Shown in pieces: positions 16,173-25,579 of a DNA stretch of 48,943 nt. The notes under the pieces are model-generated. The model was not told the origin of the DNA. It ran no database searches and saw only the letters and a program-made list of their open reading frames with translations. The DNA is taken from contig PBDU01000005.1 in assembly GCA_002718195.1 (NCBI GenBank), positions 67,638-116,580 on the forward strand, written 5' to 3'. Made by a program: the position numbers and the translations under genes. The DNA comes from Methanobacteriota archaeon. GTDB lineage: Archaea > Thermoplasmatota > Poseidoniia > Poseidoniales > Poseidoniaceae. The number at the start of each line of letters is the position of its first letter. The first letter of the stretch is position 1.

Positions 16173-17084
16173 ATGGATGCATCTCAAATCAAAATTGTCG
16201 GAGTTGGTAGTTTGGGCTGCGCTTGGGCAATTCAATCATTTAATTCCTGCAAAGGTCTTGCGCAGTTGCTATTAGTAGATGCAGATGAAAACCTTGGTCA
16301 TTCATTTAATCAAGACCAAATATGCATTCTTGGAAACGCAAATTCAGGTGCAGGAAATGCATCACTACCACCGCTTGCAGAGCAGAGGATGCGGTCAATG
16401 GACAAATCAATGTTCGAAAAATTCGAAGATGTGGAGATTGTTATCATTATCGCAGCGTTAGGAGGGGGAACTGGTTCAGGTGCCGCTCCGGAAATCGCAA
16501 GACAAGCGAAGTCAACAGGTTCAATTGTACTCTCAATTGCTTGTATGCCATTTGAATTTCAAAATTCAAGATTGAATTTAGCAAAATCTGCATTTGAGAA
16601 ACTCGACAAATTCTCAGATGTGTGCATTGAATTATCAGCTGAAAGACTCGCCAAGCAAGAGAATTTGAGAGGAAATACATGGACTGAAAATGCGAGTTGG
16701 GTCGAGTCTCTGGTCGATGGTTTGGTTAGGACATTAATGGACATGGGTCTGATTAATCTTGATCTTATGGACCTCAAAACGATTGTTTGCAAAGATGGCT
16801 TGTCCACAATGTTAGTGGGTTACGGTGATAATCAGAAGCCGAAAGAAATACTTGAATCCGCCTTGATTGCTCCACTAGCACAATTTGATGTCAAAGGTGC
16901 AAAGGGTTGTTTATTGCAGATTGATGGAGGAACCGACATGACCATCTCTCAAGTTGATGAACTGGCAAATATGTTCACTAAAGCCTTGGATGAAGATGCA
17001 CAAGTAATTCTTGGTGCAAGAATAACACCAGAATTAACCGGCAAACTAAGAGTAGTTTGCGTTCTGAGTGGGATACAAACTTAG
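16173..17084 (+). CDS. divergent FtsZ-family tubulin-like GTPase
   Basis: 303 residues. It has the tubulin signature GGGTGSGAA (97-105) and a T7 catalytic loop NLDLMD (195-200). The T7 context, MGLINLDLMDLKTIV, is very close to that of FtsZ, so GTP hydrolysis on polymerisation looks possible. The first glycine loop is altered (GVGSLGCAWA instead of the usual GVGGxGxN). The acidic C-terminal tail that FtsZ uses to bind membrane partners is missing. It is therefore an FtsZ-family paralogue rather than CetZ, and possibly not the main division protein. AAGGCGGT precedes the ATG. It overlaps the convergent gene by four bases. Confidence 0.82.
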   Translation: MDASQIKIVGVGSLGCAWAIQSFNSCKGLAQLLLVDADENLGHSFNQDQICILGNANSGAGNASLPPLAEQRMRSMDKSMFEKFEDVEIVIIIAALGGGTGSGAAPEIARQAKSTGSIVLSIACMPFEFQNSRLNLAKSAFEKLDKFSDVCIELSAERLAKQENLRGNTWTENASWVESLVDGLVRTLMDMGLINLDLMDLKTIVCKDGLSTMLVGYGDNQKPKEILESALIAPLAQFDVKGAKGCLLQIDGGTDMTISQVDELANMFTKALDEDAQVILGARITPELTGKLRVVCVLSGIQT

Positions 17085-18523
17085 GGCAACTTCTCGTCAC
17101 TACCCTCAATTTTTAACAAATTTTGGATTCTCTCAATTGAATGATGTTTGTCGACTCGAGATTTTATGGTGGTTCTTTGCAACACAAGCAAGGATAACAC
17201 TGCAATACCGTGTCCTGCTGCAATTACCATGTTGATTCCCTCCAATGCAGATGTGAGCATGGCAACGCTCCCAGCGTAAGCGTAACCAAACGAAATTCCC
17301 ACGAATAAGGCATTGTCTTTGGTTACCAGTGGGAAATCGGACTTAGCCTGTGAACTTGTTAGTGACCAAATAGCCATCACAATAGTAAGTAACATGAGAA
17401 TTACTTCCTCAATCAATGAACCAAATCCTGCAGAGTCAGTGATGATTAATTTTCTGTAAATTGTCAATCCGTGCCAGACAATAAACAGGCTACACAAAGT
17501 CACCCACACAAAACTCTTCTTTCTGAATAATCTGTCATCAGCACTTTCAATCAAAGGTTTTGTGGTAAGTATTAGAATTATGGATATAGTTGCCAAGAAA
17601 ACATAGAATATCCAGTCATTAATTAGCAAACTAAGCAATGTAAAATCAAATCCACTATGGAAGCCCCTAAAGAGGTACAATAACACAGTACCAGTAAGAA
17701 TGAGAATGGAAATTGTGCCAACAAATGAAATTATAATTGAATTATTCTTTTTTATCTCCCGAGCATCATATCTTCCGTCTAAGAAAGCATTTGTTGATCC
17801 TCTAAACGACCTTGCTTGACCGATAGCCCAAATCAAAAATAAGGAGCCAAGCAACTCTGGTAGGATATTGCCCACGCTCTGCAATCGATTCCCTTCCGAG
17901 AAAGAAATTAGCATTAGTGCCGCTAAAGCTGAACTGAGTATAATGGGTGTCAAGAGGATTTTCAAGCTGTTTAAATTTCTTTTCGCAAATGACAATTCTA
18001 ATTGTTCATCTTGGTTAGAACTTGTGGAGACAATTTTCTTTACAATCTTAAAGCGGGTTAAATAAGCAATCAAAATGTAGGAAATGGATATGCTCAGGTA
18101 AGCAATTGAAATTGGCAGAATTAGTCCTTCAATTGAAGCGAGCACGTGAAGAGGAATTGCTACTGCTAGAATTAACAAGATGTGGGGTCTAGTCTCTTTT
18201 TTTACCAAGGACCTAATCAGCTCTGAGAGACTTATTTGCTCTCCTTTCTCTATGATGACGACGAGAGGTTTTTCGTAATCTGATTCAATAATATCTTCTT
18301 GTTCTGTTAATTCATCATCTTTAGCCGTATCAGAGGAAAAATTCTGCTTAATTTCGTCTTCAAGTATTTGTTCAGTATCTTTTCCTTCGATTATTTGTTC
18401 AGTATCTTCGGCTAAATCACCGTCATTCTCCTCTTTTAGTACAACGCTATCAATATGTTTCGGTATGGAGGGTTTTTCGGACTCAATTGGTTCATCATCT
18501 ATGTCGATGACCTCATCCTCCAT
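17081..18523 (-). CDS. polytopic membrane protein with acidic cytoplasmic N-terminus
   Basis: About 480 residues. The first 100 are extremely acidic and contain a near-repeat (DTEQIIEGK/DTEQILEDE). The rest has about ten hydrophobic helices in pairs, with few charges between them. No transporter signature or catalytic motif is evident and I cannot assign a family. The ATG at 18523 is taken as start; an in-frame GTG at 18553 would add ten residues. It is convergent with the FtsZ-like gene and divergent from the Pop5-like gene. Confidence 0.7.
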   Translation of the reverse strand: MEDEVIDIDDEPIESEKPSIPKHIDSVVLKEENDGDLAEDTEQIIEGKDTEQILEDEIKQNFSSDTAKDDELTEQEDIIESDYEKPLVVIIEKGEQISLSELIRSLVKKETRPHILLILAVAIPLHVLASIEGLILPISIAYLSISISYILIAYLTRFKIVKKIVSTSSNQDEQLELSFAKRNLNSLKILLTPIILSSALAALMLISFSEGNRLQSVGNILPELLGSLFLIWAIGQARSFRGSTNAFLDGRYDAREIKKNNSIIISFVGTISILILTGTVLLYLFRGFHSGFDFTLLSLLINDWIFYVFLATISIILILTTKPLIESADDRLFRKKSFVWVTLCSLFIVWHGLTIYRKLIITDSAGFGSLIEEVILMLLTIVMAIWSLTSSQAKSDFPLVTKDNALFVGISFGYAYAGSVAMLTSALEGINMVIAAGHGIAVLSLLVLQRTTIKSRVDKHHSIERIQNLLKIEGSDEKLP

Positions 18524-18597
18524 GCTTTGGGCACAAGGTGGTTGGAAAAACACTTTTCCCTTGTAAGTATTATTTGTAGGATGATTATAGCGTAATC

Positions 18598-18930
18598 ATG
18601 GGAAAGAGGCCAACCAAGGCAAAGCGTGGGAAAAGGCGCTGGATTGGCCTAGAATACAAAGGAAGTGAACTTGGTCGAGAAGTGGCTTTGGTTAAGGCAA
18701 AAGATTTCCTCGGTGTAGAGAAAATTAGACTATTTGATCTAGTGGAAAATGACGAGTCTGGAATCACCAAAGGAATCGTGGAAGTTAGACATGAAGATTT
18801 GGGTTTCATCAAGGAGAGGCTTGAGAGTTTAGAGGGAAATCTTGAGGAAATAAAATCTGTAACTATGTCCGGGAAGATAAGACTTGTTCGCTCAAGAATG
18901 GGTATAGTTAAATCGAGATCATCGAACTAA
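18598..18930 (+). CDS. rnp2: RNase P protein component 2 (Pop5-like)
   Basis: 110 residues, basic. The pattern fits archaeal Rnp2/Pop5: a basic start (KRGKRRWIGLEY) giving the first strand, a central helix with LGVEKIRLF, a GIVEV strand, a helix (HEDLGFIKERLESL) and a final strand SVTMSGKIRLVR. In that strand, SG.I+ corresponds to the VSGTIKAL-like segment of the family. Pop5 pairs with Rpp30 to activate the catalytic RNA that trims tRNA 5' ends. Similarity is visible but not strong, so this is a probable rather than firm call. The gene stands alone with its own short upstream region. Confidence 0.55.
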   Translation: MGKRPTKAKRGKRRWIGLEYKGSELGREVALVKAKDFLGVEKIRLFDLVENDESGITKGIVEVRHEDLGFIKERLESLEGNLEEIKSVTMSGKIRLVRSRMGIVKSRSSN

Positions 18931-18976
18931 TTGCTTTTAGCATAACTTCATTTGTTGGGCTTTCAAGGGATGGCTC

Positions 18977-19525
18977 ATGGGTGCTGGAGGTGATGTTTCT
19001 CCTTTGAAGGCATCAGATGTCTTCATACTAATCGGCGCCTCAATCCTTGCTGCCTCTTTCATTTTGACAACCTGGGATTCTAACGTTCCCATGAGTTATG
19101 TGGATGATTCGAATGAATGGTTTGCAGAGGGAAGTATAAATCCCTCAGGTTCCGATATAATTACCATATCATTTTCACCTGTCAATGACACATCTGTTGA
19201 ATTCTTAGTATATGATTCAGAAGGGGTTGAGATTTGTACAGAAATGGCTGATTTGATTTCAGGAGAATCTTTAGATGCAGAATGTGAATTAACAAGAGGT
19301 GAACCAATCACCTGGTCATTAGAATCTAATTCGGATGGAGAACTTGATTTTGATCATAAAAAGAAGGGTTTTTCCCTGGTTATTATGGTAGCGATATTCA
19401 TGACAGGAGGTGTCTCGCTTCTGTACGGTCTTTCCATCAAAACTATCATTCCATCTAACGAATCTGATGCACTAAATGATGATGAAGATGTCAATGTGGT
19501 AGTTGAAGCAGAACTAGTTGATTAG
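18977..19525 (+). CDS. membrane protein with two helices flanking an extracellular beta domain
   Basis: 182 residues. A hydrophobic helix at about 12-31 is followed by an acidic, Ser/Thr-rich domain (about 35-130) of alternating strands with a possible Cys pair (EICTEM, AECELT). A second helix lies at about 133-155, then an acidic tail. The layout places the middle domain outside the cell. No known family is recognised. Its stop overlaps that of the convergent biotin ligase fusion by four bases. Confidence 0.65.
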   Translation: MGAGGDVSPLKASDVFILIGASILAASFILTTWDSNVPMSYVDDSNEWFAEGSINPSGSDIITISFSPVNDTSVEFLVYDSEGVEICTEMADLISGESLDAECELTRGEPITWSLESNSDGELDFDHKKKGFSLVIMVAIFMTGGVSLLYGLSIKTIIPSNESDALNDDEDVNVVVEAELVD

Positions 19526-21021
19526 ATGTTGAGATGCCATTGTACTAATCTTGGCTCATCAATAATTCGTAATTCACCGTCAGGCATTTTCAATAGTAAT
19601 TCACCTTTTTGCGAAATACCCGTAACTTCACATCTTTTGCCTTCCAAGAAACATTGACCTATTCTGCTTGCATCATCTCTAAGTTTTACAGAGATGTCTG
19701 ACATCACTAATTCGGTATTCAGGTCCTCCACATCGGACTTTATTTCGAAAAAACTAGCCATCGCAGCATTCAGTCTAAGCAATATATCTTCTCGAATTAC
19801 CTGGTCCTCTGTAAGATCACTTAGTCCAATTATTGGAAATTCATCTGATCTTTCGAATTCTGCTAATTCAAGATTAACACCCACTCCGCATACTATCTTC
19901 GTGGAATTTCCCTTGGTTTTCCCCTCGACTAATATTCCAGACAATTTACCTGTAATTTGTTCATTGGATGCATAAATATCGTTAGGCCATTTTAGCATGG
20001 TAGTGGATTTGGTAAACGAACTCAACACAGAATTAACAATGTATCCTGAAATTAGTTGTGTACTAAATGGATCAACGTTTCTGGCATTGTGATTCAAATG
20101 CCAGGTTGCAGCTATACATTTTGAGGTTGAAACCCATTTGTTCCTACTTCGTCCTCTGCCTTTATTCTGATGTTTGGATGTGACAATGTCTCCATGTGAT
20201 GAGTGCTTAGATAACATCTCTTCGTTTGTGGATTCTATATTTTCGTAATCTGACCTTTTCGCATCAACCCATGGATGCCAGATTTTGGTCAATGCAAGTA
20301 AGTCTCCATCCTCAAGTCTAACTTTTTCAACAATTCTTGCAGCCAATCCTAGCGAATTTGCATGAGATATCAAAGAATCAGACTCATCCAACTTTCCTAG
20401 CAACATTATAATTCCGTTACGATTTAGGATATCTTTTTCCATCATTTGATTTAGAAATCTTTTTTCCACTCCAAACTCATCGTTATCTATTAGAGCAGAT
20501 TCTTCTATCGGTCCAAGGGTTTTTTCCGGCAAATTATTCATTCTAATGTACGGTAAGTTCCAAATTATTAGGTCATGTTTTTTCTCATGCCACCAATTCA
20601 AAATTGATTCATCCTGCTTTGGTCCTGGACCACCTTCGAGTGCAAGAACATCCGCATAATTTTCTCTTGAATTTTCTATAGTACAGGCAACTGCGAAAGG
20701 GTTTACATCACAAGCATGGGATTTCCAACCCATTCTTGCAGCTAGTATAGAAATCACTCCACTTCCACAACCGATTTCAAGAAAATTCCCACCTTTTGCC
20801 CCGATTTTAATTAGATGATTAGCAATAATATCTGTATCCTTTCTAGGAGGATACACTGTGGGGAGTAATTTGATGCTCATTTTCTGGCCGTTTGGATCAA
20901 CCCATTCTGAAAATGTCGGGCTGCTTTGACTGTAATCAATTTCTCTTTTGATTGAATCTGCTGAATAATACTTAGCGTGATTCATGTTCGGAAAAGGTTC
21001 AGTGCTAGTGTCCTTCTCCAT
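19522..21021 (-). CDS. SAM methyltransferase / biotin-protein ligase fusion
   Basis: About 499 residues, two enzymes in one chain. Residues 1 to about 250 are a class I SAM methyltransferase with EIGCGSG (82-88), an acidic ribose-binding strand (CDVNPFA) and a NLPY motif (155-158). HemK/PrmC glutamine methyltransferases have NPPY there. Residues about 260-499 are a biotin-protein ligase: ESTNEE, GRGRSRNKW (288-296), KWPND (344-348), GKLSGILVE (358-366) and GVGVNL. The DNA-binding domain of BirA is absent. It would biotinylate Lys93 of the carrier at 464-868. The start at ATG 21021 is preferred over an in-frame TTG at 21048. Confidence 0.88.
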   Translation of the reverse strand: MEKDTSTEPFPNMNHAKYYSADSIKREIDYSQSSPTFSEWVDPNGQKMSIKLLPTVYPPRKDTDIIANHLIKIGAKGGNFLEIGCGSGVISILAARMGWKSHACDVNPFAVACTIENSRENYADVLALEGGPGPKQDESILNWWHEKKHDLIIWNLPYIRMNNLPEKTLGPIEESALIDNDEFGVEKRFLNQMMEKDILNRNGIIMLLGKLDESDSLISHANSLGLAARIVEKVRLEDGDLLALTKIWHPWVDAKRSDYENIESTNEEMLSKHSSHGDIVTSKHQNKGRGRSRNKWVSTSKCIAATWHLNHNARNVDPFSTQLISGYIVNSVLSSFTKSTTMLKWPNDIYASNEQITGKLSGILVEGKTKGNSTKIVCGVGVNLELAEFERSDEFPIIGLSDLTEDQVIREDILLRLNAAMASFFEIKSDVEDLNTELVMSDISVKLRDDASRIGQCFLEGKRCEVTGISQKGELLLKMPDGELRIIDEPRLVQWHLNI

Positions 21022-21183
21022 GAGCACAGGCAGGAAAAAGTCGTACAATTAATTTAGGTAGATTATTTACGAATCTAAACTGGCAGAATTACAACTGTAG
21101 GTCATTGTTTTCTAGGTGAAAATAGAGGGGTAACGGTTAAGAAGGGTATGCAGGTCGGCTTGTTAGCCCAAAGCGCTAAAATT

Positions 21184-21257
21184 GGGCCTGTAGCTTAGTC
21201 AGGTAGAGCGACGGGCTTTTAACCCGTCGGTCGCGGGTTCGAACCCCGTCGGGCCCG
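21184..21257 (+). tRNA. tRNA-Lys (anticodon UUU)
   Basis: A complete cloverleaf folds by eye. The acceptor stem GGGCCTG pairs with CGGGCCC, with one G-U pair. The anticodon stem ACGGG/CCCGT (21211-21215 and 21223-21227) encloses loop CTTTTAA with anticodon TTT at 21218-21220. The T arm GCGGG/CCCGT has loop TTCGAAC. The discriminator base is G at 21257. CCA is not encoded (CCT follows) and there is no intron. It sits about 46 bases upstream of rpoH. Confidence 0.95.
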
Positions 21258-21303
21258 CCTACTGAGAAACGGCTCAACGCCCAAGGGTCAGTGGGGAGTG
21301 GAA

Positions 21304-21954
21304 ATGGTCGTAAAGAGTGCAACAAAGAAGCGTTTAATGGAACTGGGAATATCTGAAGAGTATTCCCACAAACTTGCAACTGACCGAAACATGACCCAAA
21401 TCAAGCAACTTTCTCCGGAGGATTTGTCCAGGGCTTTAGGTGTTTCAAAAGAAAGCGAAACGTTCCACAAAATCAAGGCTATAGTTGCGGAACAAGGAAA
21501 CCGTAGAAGAGCTGCAAAGAAATCAAAGAAAATCACAATCAGAAGTAAGGCTATCGATGACTATGATAGACCAGAAATTACTATGAGGTTTAATCCATTA
21601 AACCACGAGATAGTTCCTCATCAGGAACTTTTAGGAGGAGCAAATATCTCTGATGAAGAGCAATTTGATCTTGAGAAAGACGAACTATCCCCATGGGGCC
21701 TCCTTGAAACAGATTCCGAAACAGGTGAGCCAAGGCTTGCAAAGGAATTGCTTCCAAAGATACTAATTACGGATCCAGTCGTTCAGGCAATTAAGGAAAC
21801 ATGCGAAAAAGCAGACATTGCAGAACTTGCAGCCAACCCAGAGCACTCCCCGCTCCCAGCAGGTTGGATTGCAGACCGTGTTCTGAAAGTAATTCGCAAG
21901 TCCCCAACTGCTGGCGTGACTGTGGCTTATCGGCTAATCGTGGAGGGAAGCTGA
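21304..21954 (+). CDS. rpoH: RNA polymerase subunit H (Rpb5-like) with an extra N-terminal domain
   Basis: Subunit of the archaeal RNA polymerase jaw. The C-terminal part (about 95-216) matches RpoH/Rpb5: NHEIVPHQELL, LLPKILITDPVVQAI and a closing KSPTAGVTVAYRLIVEG. Archaeal RpoH is normally about 75-85 residues; this one is 216. An N-terminal domain (1 to about 60, [15 protein letters not shown]...) plus a basic linker has been added, and it is closely related to the N-terminus of RpoA2 at 28770. A GGGGAG site and that similarity fix the ATG at 21304 rather than the GTG at 21298. First protein gene of the polymerase operon. Confidence 0.9.
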   Translation: MVVKSATKKRLMELGISEEYSHKLATDRNMTQIKQLSPEDLSRALGVSKESETFHKIKAIVAEQGNRRRAAKKSKKITIRSKAIDDYDRPEITMRFNPLNHEIVPHQELLGGANISDEEQFDLEKDELSPWGLLETDSETGEPRLAKELLPKILITDPVVQAIKETCEKADIAELAANPEHSPLPAGWIADRVLKVIRKSPTAGVTVAYRLIVEGS

Positions 21955-21967
21955 GGAGGGAATTATC

Positions 21968-24900
21968 ATGCAAGAAATTATACAATCATTCTTCCAAGCA
22001 AGATCGCTTGTTAACCACCAATTAGCATCATACGACGACTGCATTCCTAGCGGAGATGGGAAACTTTCTAGAATGGAAAAAATCATCAGAAACATCAGAG
22101 TAGGAACTGATGAAGAAGTTGACGGTGAAGACGGCGGTTACATCAAACTAGACGTAGTCGACCAAGACATCATTATCAGGATGAAAAATGTCCAACTTGG
22201 TGAGCCAATTATGCGTGAGGCTAACGGTGCTGAGCACGCAGGAAATCCAATGGAATGCAGGCTGAGAAAACTCACATACATGTCCCCTGTTACTATCGAC
22301 TTCACAATCTATAGAGATGGAGTCCCAAGCCCCACTGAAAAAGCAGTTCAAGTAGGAAGCATGCCTATCATGGTTAGATCCGGTAGATGTAACTTGCACC
22401 CACATCATGTTGCTGAGGATAGAGTACTTCATCCTACAACTTCCAAAGAAGACCAAGAAACATGGCATAAGCTACTAAAGAAGAACGGAGAAGATCCTCT
22501 AGACCCTGGTGGCTATTTCATCATCAACGGAACAGAGAGAGTCTTGATTTCTATGGAAGATCTAGCTCCTAACAGGGTAACTGTCGAGATAAACAAGAGA
22601 TATGCTAAGAAAACAGAAGTTGCTAAGATTTTCTCCCAAAAGGACGGTATGAGGAAACCACTCACAGTAGAGAAAAGAAGAGATGGAATGTTGATGGTCA
22701 AGGTATCCACTGCTGGAACCACTGCAATCCCAGTTGTTCTGTTGATGAGAGCACTTGGGATTGAGAATGACCAAGAGATATTCACTGCTATTGCAGGACC
22801 TACTGAGACTTTCAAATACATCGTTGCAAACATCAACGAAGTAAACGACAACGAGGAATACACTGTTCAAAACACTCAAGAGGCATATGAATGGCTCCAG
22901 AAAAAGTTTGCAGCGGGTCAACAAAGGGAATACCGTGAGGCAAGAGTCAATCAATTGCTTGACAGAGAACTGCTTCCTCACTTGGGTGATCAAACCACAG
23001 ACAGGAAAAAGAAGGCTATCTTTATTGGAAGAATTGTCAGACAAGTATTGGAAATGGCTCTGAACGACAAAGAACCAAATGACAAAGACCACTACGCAAA
23101 CAAGAGAGTAAGACTAGCAGGAGACCTAATCGAGGATTTATTCCGTGTCTCTGCAGGACAACTTGCTCGTGACTTGAAATACCAATTAGAAAGACACCAC
23201 AACAGAAAGAGAGAACTGAAAATCACTTCCTGTTTGAGGCCTGATGTATTATCTTCTAAGATAATGCACGCATTGGCTACAGGAAACTGGGTAGGCGGAA
23301 GATCTGGTGTCAGTCAACTATTGGACAGAACAACATACCTATCAGCACTATCTCACATGAGAAGAGTCACATCTCCTCTAGTTAGAAGCCAACCTCACTT
23401 CGAGGCACGTGACCTTCACCCAACTCAATGGGGTAGGCTATGTCCAAACGAAACCCCTGAAGGTCAAAATTGCGGTTTGGTAAAGAACGCAGCACAAATG
23501 ATTGACGTTTCCGAGCACATCGACGAAATTGAAATCAGAGAAAGGTTAGATGAATTGGATGTTTTCCAACCAGACGATTGGTCTGATGGGGACAGAATTC
23601 ACGTAAATGGTGATATTTACGGAATACACAAGAACGGTAAGAATCTTGTTAGACACTTCAAATCAGCAAGAAGAAGAGGGGCAATTCCATCGGAAGTATC
23701 CATTAGATACGATAACGAAAACAGGGATATATTCATCAATACCGACAAAGGAAGAATCCTAAGACCACTTTTGATTCTTTATGACGGAACTCCAAGATTA
23801 ACTAACGACCATCTGGTTTCCCTGCGTTCAGGAGATTTGACTTTCAGACAACTAGTCATTGATGGAATAGTCGAGTGGGTTGATGCTGAAGAAGAAGAAG
23901 ATCTTTTCATAGCACCAAGACCATACAAACTACCCGAGGTCGTTCCTGAAGGAAACGAATTTGCAGGTAGACCTGTAACGAGTGAAAACGTCGAATGGTC
24001 CAACTTAGGAGAACCAGGTTCCAACGAAGCGATTCTTACTGCTAAGGTTAGAATGCCAAACGGAGAATGGGAATCCTCAACATTTAGCGTTCCTTTGGAA
24101 TTTGATGAGGATTACACTCACTTAGAGATAGACCCACAATTGATGTTGGGTGTCTGTGCTTCACTGATTCCTTATCCAGAACACAACTCCACTCCACGTG
24201 TTACTGGTGGTACTGCAATGGTAAAGCAATCTCTTGGATTGCCTAGCGCAAACTACAGGATGAGACCTGACACAAGGGCTCACATCCTACACTACCCACA
24301 TCGTTCAATTTTGAGAACTGATGCAATGCAAACGACAAAGTTCGATGAAAGACCTGGAGGTCAAAACTTCATCGTTGCAATTATGTCCCTGCATGGATAC
24401 AATATGCAAGACGCTGTAATCATGAACAAGGGTTCAGTCGACCGTGGGCTTGGTAGATCTTCCTTCAACAGAACATACAACGCTGAGAGGAAGAGATTCC
24501 CTGGTGGTCAGGTTGAAGAAATTGAAAAGCCAGGAACTTCTCTTGAAGAAGTAAAGGGTCTCAAGCCTGAAGAATCATACAAACACCTAGAGGCTGACGG
24601 TCTTCCTGTACCTGAAACATACCTCGAGGGAGGAGATGTACTAGTTGGTAAGACAAGCCCTCCAAGATTCCTTGAAGAATCCGCAGGCGGAGCTTTCCTA
24701 ATGGCTCAAGAGAGAAGAGAATCCTCAATGCTCGTCCGCCATGGGGAAACAGGACACGTAGACAACGTCTATGTCACAGAATCCTTGGACAGTGGAAGAT
24801 TGGTTAGAGTTCTAGTCCGTTCCCACAAGGTCCCAGAGGTTGGAGACAAGTTCGCTTCAAGACACGGTCAAAAAGGTGTAATTGGAAGACTTGTAGAGCC

Positions 24901-25579
24901 AGAGGACATGCCTTTCACAGTTGACGGTGTCGTTCCTGACTTGATTATCAACCCGCACGCAATTCCTTCAAGAATGACAGTTGCCCACGTTTTGGAAATG
25001 ATTGGTGGAAAGGTTGGTTCAATGGAAGGTAGAAGAATCGAAGGTACTGCTTTCAGAGGTGAAAAAGAAGGAAGCTTGAGAGATGCTTTGGTTAGAAATG
25101 GATTCAACCATTCTGGAAGAGAAGTCATGATCAATGGAGAATCCGGAGAAGAATATCCTGCTGAGATTTTCGTTGGATGTATCTACTACCAGAGACTACA
25201 TCACTTGGTATCATCAAAGATACACGCAAGAAGCCGTGGTCGTGTTCAAATTCTTACAAGACAACCAACCGAAGGACGTGCTCGCCAAGGTGGTCTAAGA
25301 TTTGGTGAGATGGAAAGAGATTGTCTAATCGCTCACGGAGCGAGCATGGTCATCAAAGACAGGCTATTGGATGAGTCTGACGGTATAGACTTGTACGTCT
25401 GTTCGCAATCTGGTCACATTGCATGGTATGACCCGAAGCGAAGAACATACGTCAGCCCAATTCACGGTGACGGAGCTGAAGTCTACAAGATTTCAACTTC
25501 ATATGCATTCAAGTTGCTACTAGATGAGATGAAGAGTCTCGGAGTGGCCATGAGACTACAACTGGAGGACAGAAGATGA
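21968..25579 (+). CDS. rpoB: RNA polymerase subunit B, unsplit (Rpb2-like)
   Basis: Second-largest polymerase subunit, 1203 residues in one chain, as in Thermoplasmata and unlike the split B''/B' of methanogens and haloarchaea. Landmarks include a GGYFIINGTERVLISMED segment, WGRLCPNETPEGQNCGLVKN, GYNMQDAVIMNKGS, KFASRHGQKGVIG and, at the end, SYAFKLLLDEM. The C-terminal zinc site looks degraded: the positions normally CxxC...CxxC read C1145, S1148, S1163, H1166. A GAGGAGGGAATT ribosome-binding region precedes the ATG. The stop overlaps the rpoA1 start by four bases. Confidence 0.97.
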   Translation: MQEIIQSFFQARSLVNHQLASYDDCIPSGDGKLSRMEKIIRNIRVGTDEEVDGEDGGYIKLDVVDQDIIIRMKNVQLGEPIMREANGAEHAGNPMECRLRKLTYMSPVTIDFTIYRDGVPSPTEKAVQVGSMPIMVRSGRCNLHPHHVAEDRVLHPTTSKEDQETWHKLLKKNGEDPLDPGGYFIINGTERVLISMEDLAPNRVTVEINKRYAKKTEVAKIFSQKDGMRKPLTVEKRRDGMLMVKVSTAGTTAIPVVLLMRALGIENDQEIFTAIAGPTETFKYIVANINEVNDNEEYTVQNTQEAYEWLQKKFAAGQQREYREARVNQLLDRELLPHLGDQTTDRKKKAIFIGRIVRQVLEMALNDKEPNDKDHYANKRVRLAGDLIEDLFRVSAGQLARDLKYQLERHHNRKRELKITSCLRPDVLSSKIMHALATGNWVGGRSGVSQLLDRTTYLSALSHMRRVTSPLVRSQPHFEARDLHPTQWGRLCPNETPEGQNCGLVKNAAQMIDVSEHIDEIEIRERLDELDVFQPDDWSDGDRIHVNGDIYGIHKNGKNLVRHFKSARRRGAIPSEVSIRYDNENRDIFINTDKGRILRPLLILYDGTPRLTNDHLVSLRSGDLTFRQLVIDGIVEWVDAEEEEDLFIAPRPYKLPEVVPEGNEFAGRPVTSENVEWSNLGEPGSNEAILTAKVRMPNGEWESSTFSVPLEFDEDYTHLEIDPQLMLGVCASLIPYPEHNSTPRVTGGTAMVKQSLGLPSANYRMRPDTRAHILHYPHRSILRTDAMQTTKFDERPGGQNFIVAIMSLHGYNMQDAVIMNKGSVDRGLGRSSFNRTYNAERKRFPGGQVEEIEKPGTSLEEVKGLKPEESYKHLEADGLPVPETYLEGGDVLVGKTSPPRFLEESAGGAFLMAQERRESSMLVRHGETGHVDNVYVTESLDSGRLVRVLVRSHKVPEVGDKFASRHGQKGVIGRLVEPEDMPFTVDGVVPDLIINPHAIPSRMTVAHVLEMIGGKVGSMEGRRIEGTAFRGEKEGSLRDALVRNGFNHSGREVMINGESGEEYPAEIFVGCIYYQRLHHLVSSKIHARSRGRVQILTRQPTEGRARQGGLRFGEMERDCLIAHGASMVIKDRLLDESDGIDLYVCSQSGHIAWYDPKRRTYVSPIHGDGAEVYKISTSYAFKLLLDEMKSLGVAMRLQLEDRR

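Noticed and set aside
22562..23092. 176-codon leftward frame inside rpoB
   Set aside because: Lies wholly within a highly conserved polymerase gene and has no recognisable domain or ribosome-binding site.
21968..25579. Split B''/B' polymerase genes
   Set aside because: The frame is continuous over 1203 codons with no internal start after a stop, so the subunit is unsplit.
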